DNA of 7,942 nucleotides from Candidatus Hydrogenedentota bacterium (GTDB taxonomy: Bacteria; Hydrogenedentota; Hydrogenedentia; Hydrogenedentiales; CAITNO01): positions 1 to 7,942 of the forward strand of contig CAIXUF010000505.1 of NCBI GenBank assembly GCA_903922535.1, read 5' to 3'. The notes under the pieces were generated by a model. That model was not told the DNA's origin. It worked only from the letters and a program-made list of their open reading frames with translations, and searched no databases. The position numbers and the translations under genes were made by a program. Each line of letters begins with the position of its first letter. Within the stretch, counting starts at the first letter, position 1. Positions 6,357 to 7,942 of this stretch are shown piece by piece.

Positions 6357-6364
6357 CCTCTCCT
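6357..6364 (-). promoter_or_regulatory. Strong ribosome binding site deciding the GTG start of the ankyrin gene
   Basis: AGGAGAGG on the - strand (6364-6357) lies 8 nt before GTG 6348. The next in-frame candidate would remove the charged N-terminus of the signal peptide. The site lies wholly in the 22-nt gap after the GH30 stop codon, which fits independent ribosome loading inside one operon. Confidence 0.7.
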
Positions 6365-6370
6365 GCCGGG

Positions 6371-7753
6371 CTACTTCGCCGGCTGCCACGAGTAGGTGGC
6401 CACGCTGCCGGCAGGAAGCTCGGCTTTGAACATGCCCTCGCCGCACTTCACCGCGAAAGGCTGGGCGTCACGGTCGGCGTTGGCCGCCACCAGGATCGCG
6501 CGGCCATCGGGGTTGACGAAAGCCACATTGCTGAACGTGCGCATTTCGGGAAGCGATGACTCCACCCGCACAGCACCGCGCTGGATGAATTTCATGAACT
6601 GCCCGTACATATAGTAGTCAAAGTTGTACCGGACTGACCCGTCGTCCATCCGTTCGATGCAGGTGGCGCTGGCGTCGTGCGGACCGCGGTTGGGCTTCTG
6701 GTGCTGGTCCAGCATAATCACCCAGGCATTGTAGGAACGGGACCAGTTGCGCAGGATCTGGGTCAGGCGGATTGCCCCGCTGGCACGAAACACCGAACCT
6801 TCGGTGAAGTAGATGTGCTTGTCGGGGAATTCCTGTTTGAATGCCGACTGGGCGGCCACCTTGCCCTCATACAGGTGGAATCCGGTGCCGTCCACATACA
6901 GCGCGGCCTGCGGGTCCGAAAGCACCGCGCGGGGGAACTCCAACTTGTTCCAGTTGTGGTCCCAGCACCAAATCAGTGTCTTGACGTTGTTTTGCTTGAA
7001 CAGGGGCCCAAGATGGTCGCGGATGAAGTTGCGCTGTTCCCCGCCGTTCCACAGCGTCGTGGGATAGTCCGGGTCGCCCATGTCCGGCTCGTTCTGCACG
7101 GTGATGGCGCAAATCGGCACACCTTCGGCCTCGTAGGCCCGGATGAACTTGAGCAGGTACTTCGCGAATGCCGGGTAACATTCCGGCTTGAGCCGGCCTG
7201 TGGCCAGCTTGCCCGAGGTTTTCATCCATGCGGGCGGGCTCCAGGGGGAGGCAAAGATCAGCAGGTTCGGATTTTTCTTCAGCGCAATCTTGACCGCCGG
7301 AAGCACATAAGCCTTGTCTTTCTCAATCGAGAACTTGGCCAGTTCGGAGTCTGTCTCGCCCTCGGACAGGTCGTCATAACTGTAATAGGGCTCGCCGATA
7401 AAGTCCGACGCGCCGATGCACACCCGCATCAGGTTCATGCCGATTCCCGTTTCGGGGTTCACCAGCTTGTCGATGACCTGTTCGCGCTGCTCCGCCGACA
7501 GCTTGGACAGGTTTTCGCAGGTCGCGTGCTCCAAAGAGGCACCCAGGCCAAAAATGGACTGGCCCGTCTTGGAAAGGTCCACCTCGATGACCGGATCCTT
7601 GACCTTCTTCACCTTGCCGAATTGCAGGGGCTTTTCCACGGACAGGCTCTTGGAACCGTCCTGGCTGCTCATCACCACCTGAACAGGGTTGTCCGCCATG
7701 GCCAGCCTGGCGGGCAACGCCAAAAGTATGGAAACCAGCAAAACCCGGAGCAT
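6371..7753 (-). CDS. Secreted GH30-family beta-glycosidase (glucosylceramidase / beta-1,6-glucanase type)
   Basis: A 460-residue protein with a signal peptide (residues 1-20, cleavage after AMA). The GH30 pattern is clear: GLGASLEHATCENL near 69-82 closes the barrel start, SPWSPPAWMKTSG 169-181 is a family hallmark, E222 in QNEPD is the acid/base, and E318 in YFTEGS is the nucleophile (the family often has TECS). The TIM barrel covers about 60-380 and the final 80 residues form the beta-sandwich, ending in ATYSWQPAK. Length is normal for the family and the gene is intact. The enzyme should be retaining and act on beta-linked glucosides or related glycans outside the cytoplasm; the exact substrate cannot be read from motifs. 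ATG 7753 is preceded by AAAGGA at 8 nt spacing. It is first in an operon with the ankyrin gene. Confidence 0.92.
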   Translation of the reverse strand: MLRVLLVSILLALPARLAMADNPVQVVMSSQDGSKSLSVEKPLQFGKVKKVKDPVIEVDLSKTGQSIFGLGASLEHATCENLSKLSAEQREQVIDKLVNPETGIGMNLMRVCIGASDFIGEPYYSYDDLSEGETDSELAKFSIEKDKAYVLPAVKIALKKNPNLLIFASPWSPPAWMKTSGKLATGRLKPECYPAFAKYLLKFIRAYEAEGVPICAITVQNEPDMGDPDYPTTLWNGGEQRNFIRDHLGPLFKQNNVKTLIWCWDHNWNKLEFPRAVLSDPQAALYVDGTGFHLYEGKVAAQSAFKQEFPDKHIYFTEGSVFRASGAIRLTQILRNWSRSYNAWVIMLDQHQKPNRGPHDASATCIERMDDGSVRYNFDYYMYGQFMKFIQRGAVRVESSLPEMRTFSNVAFVNPDGRAILVAANADRDAQPFAVKCGEGMFKAELPAGSVATYSWQPAK

Positions 7754-7761
7754 GGAGACCG

Positions 7762-7767
7762 TCCTTT
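7762..7767 (-). promoter_or_regulatory. Ribosome binding site of the GH30 gene
   Basis: AAAGGA (7767-7762, - strand) lies 8 nt before ATG 7753 and fixes the start, in agreement with the signal peptide that begins there. Confidence 0.65.
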
Positions 7768-7790
7768 ACCGCTTGAAAGCATTGGCGCCT

Positions 7791-7820
7791 ATTTTAACGG
7801 GTTTGCCGTTCCCCTTCCAA
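7791..7820 (-). promoter_or_regulatory. Promoter of the GH30-ankyrin operon with an internal inverted repeat
   Basis: On the - strand, TTGGAA (7820-7815, 4 of 6) and TAAAAT (7796-7791, 5 of 6) are 18 bp apart, predicting a transcript start near 7784 and a short leader of about 30 nt. The spacer contains AACGG-GTTTG-CCGTT (7796-7810), a 5-bp inverted repeat in a place where a repressor could block the polymerase. The weak -35 and the direct repeats just upstream suggest a need for an activator. Confidence 0.45.
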
Positions 7821-7828
7821 ACCCCGAA

Positions 7829-7907
7829 TTGCCTCACAATAAATCTACCTGAGCGGGCTTCGTTGCCTCATGATGAGAATCTACCCGAAAGGCGGGATTA
7901 TTCTACC
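7829..7907. repeat. Tandem imperfect direct repeats upstream of the GH30 promoter
   Basis: The module TTGCCTCA - 5 or 7 nt - AATCTACC - a few nt - GCGGG occurs twice, at 7829-7857 and 7863-7896. A third, partial copy, ATTCTACC, is at 7900-7907. AATCTACC copies begin at 7842 and 7878. All lie just upstream of the -35 box of the GH30 promoter and also in front of the + strand gene starting at 7934. Binding sites for a regulator shared by the two divergent units is the simplest reading. Confidence 0.5.
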
Positions 7908-7927
7908 CTCCAAGAAAAGTTTGGAGG
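7907..7927 (+). promoter_or_regulatory. Hairpin covering the ribosome binding site of the gene at 7934
   Basis: CCTCCAA (7907-7913) and TTGGAGG (7921-7927) are perfectly complementary with a 7-nt loop, GAAAAGT. The right arm contains GGAGG (7923-7927), the Shine-Dalgarno sequence 6 nt before ATG 7934. When folded, the site would be hidden, so translation of that gene could be controlled by opening the stem. Confidence 0.5.
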
Positions 7928-7933
7928 CAGGCC

Positions 7934-7942
7934 ATGAGGTTA
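7934..7942 (+). CDS. First three codons of a divergent gene leaving the window
   Basis: ATG AGG TTA (M-R-L) follows GGAGG at 6 nt spacing, an excellent translation start, and the frame runs off the window. Nothing can be said about the product. It would be transcribed away from the GH30 operon and share the regulatory region 7754-7933 with it. Confidence 0.45.

Overview
The window is about 60% GC and reads as a bacterial chromosome segment with Sec-type signal peptides. A membrane-fused aminopropyltransferase, a large secreted ankyrin-repeat protein and a family GH30 glycosidase suggest a PVC/Planctomycetes-like or similar free-living, polysaccharide-degrading lineage. That placement is an inference; no marker gene is present to fix the phylum.

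Layout from left to right. (1) Positions 3-89 hold the C-terminal end of a small, highly charged protein. It is followed after 57 nt by a complete PIN-domain ribonuclease gene (147-563, +), so the pair looks like a type II toxin-antitoxin module cut by the window edge. (2) The 105-nt gap between convergent genes carries two overlapping palindromes (597-637) and a small hairpin/U-run that fits a terminator for the next gene. (3) Positions 669-3191 (-) encode an 840-residue fused protein: two similar 6-helix membrane units, one extra helix, a spermidine-synthase-like SAM-binding domain and a TPR-like tail. (4) The 556-nt gap 3195-3750 is not empty. It contains back-to-back promoter-like sequences with inverted repeats, and on the + strand a candidate structured small RNA of about 170 nt: an 11-bp closing helix around three hairpins, followed by a GC-rich hairpin and five Ts. 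I regard this as the most unusual item. (5) Positions 3751-6348 (-) encode an exported 865-residue protein made almost entirely of ankyrin repeats. (6) Positions 6371-7753 (-) encode a secreted GH30-type beta-glycosidase with both catalytic glutamates. (7) Positions 7754-7933 form a divergent regulatory region. It holds a promoter for the GH30 operon, tandem direct repeats, and a hairpin that covers the ribosome binding site of a + strand gene starting at 7934 and leaving the window.

How the genes work together. The GH30 gene and the ankyrin gene are 22 nt apart and both products are exported, so they probably form one operon, transcribed from the 7791-7820 promoter. The fused synthase lies further along the same strand but behind a long gap with its own promoter-like sequence, so it is probably a separate unit. 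The PIN module is unrelated to its neighbours. All functional statements come from reading motifs; no database search or folding program was run.
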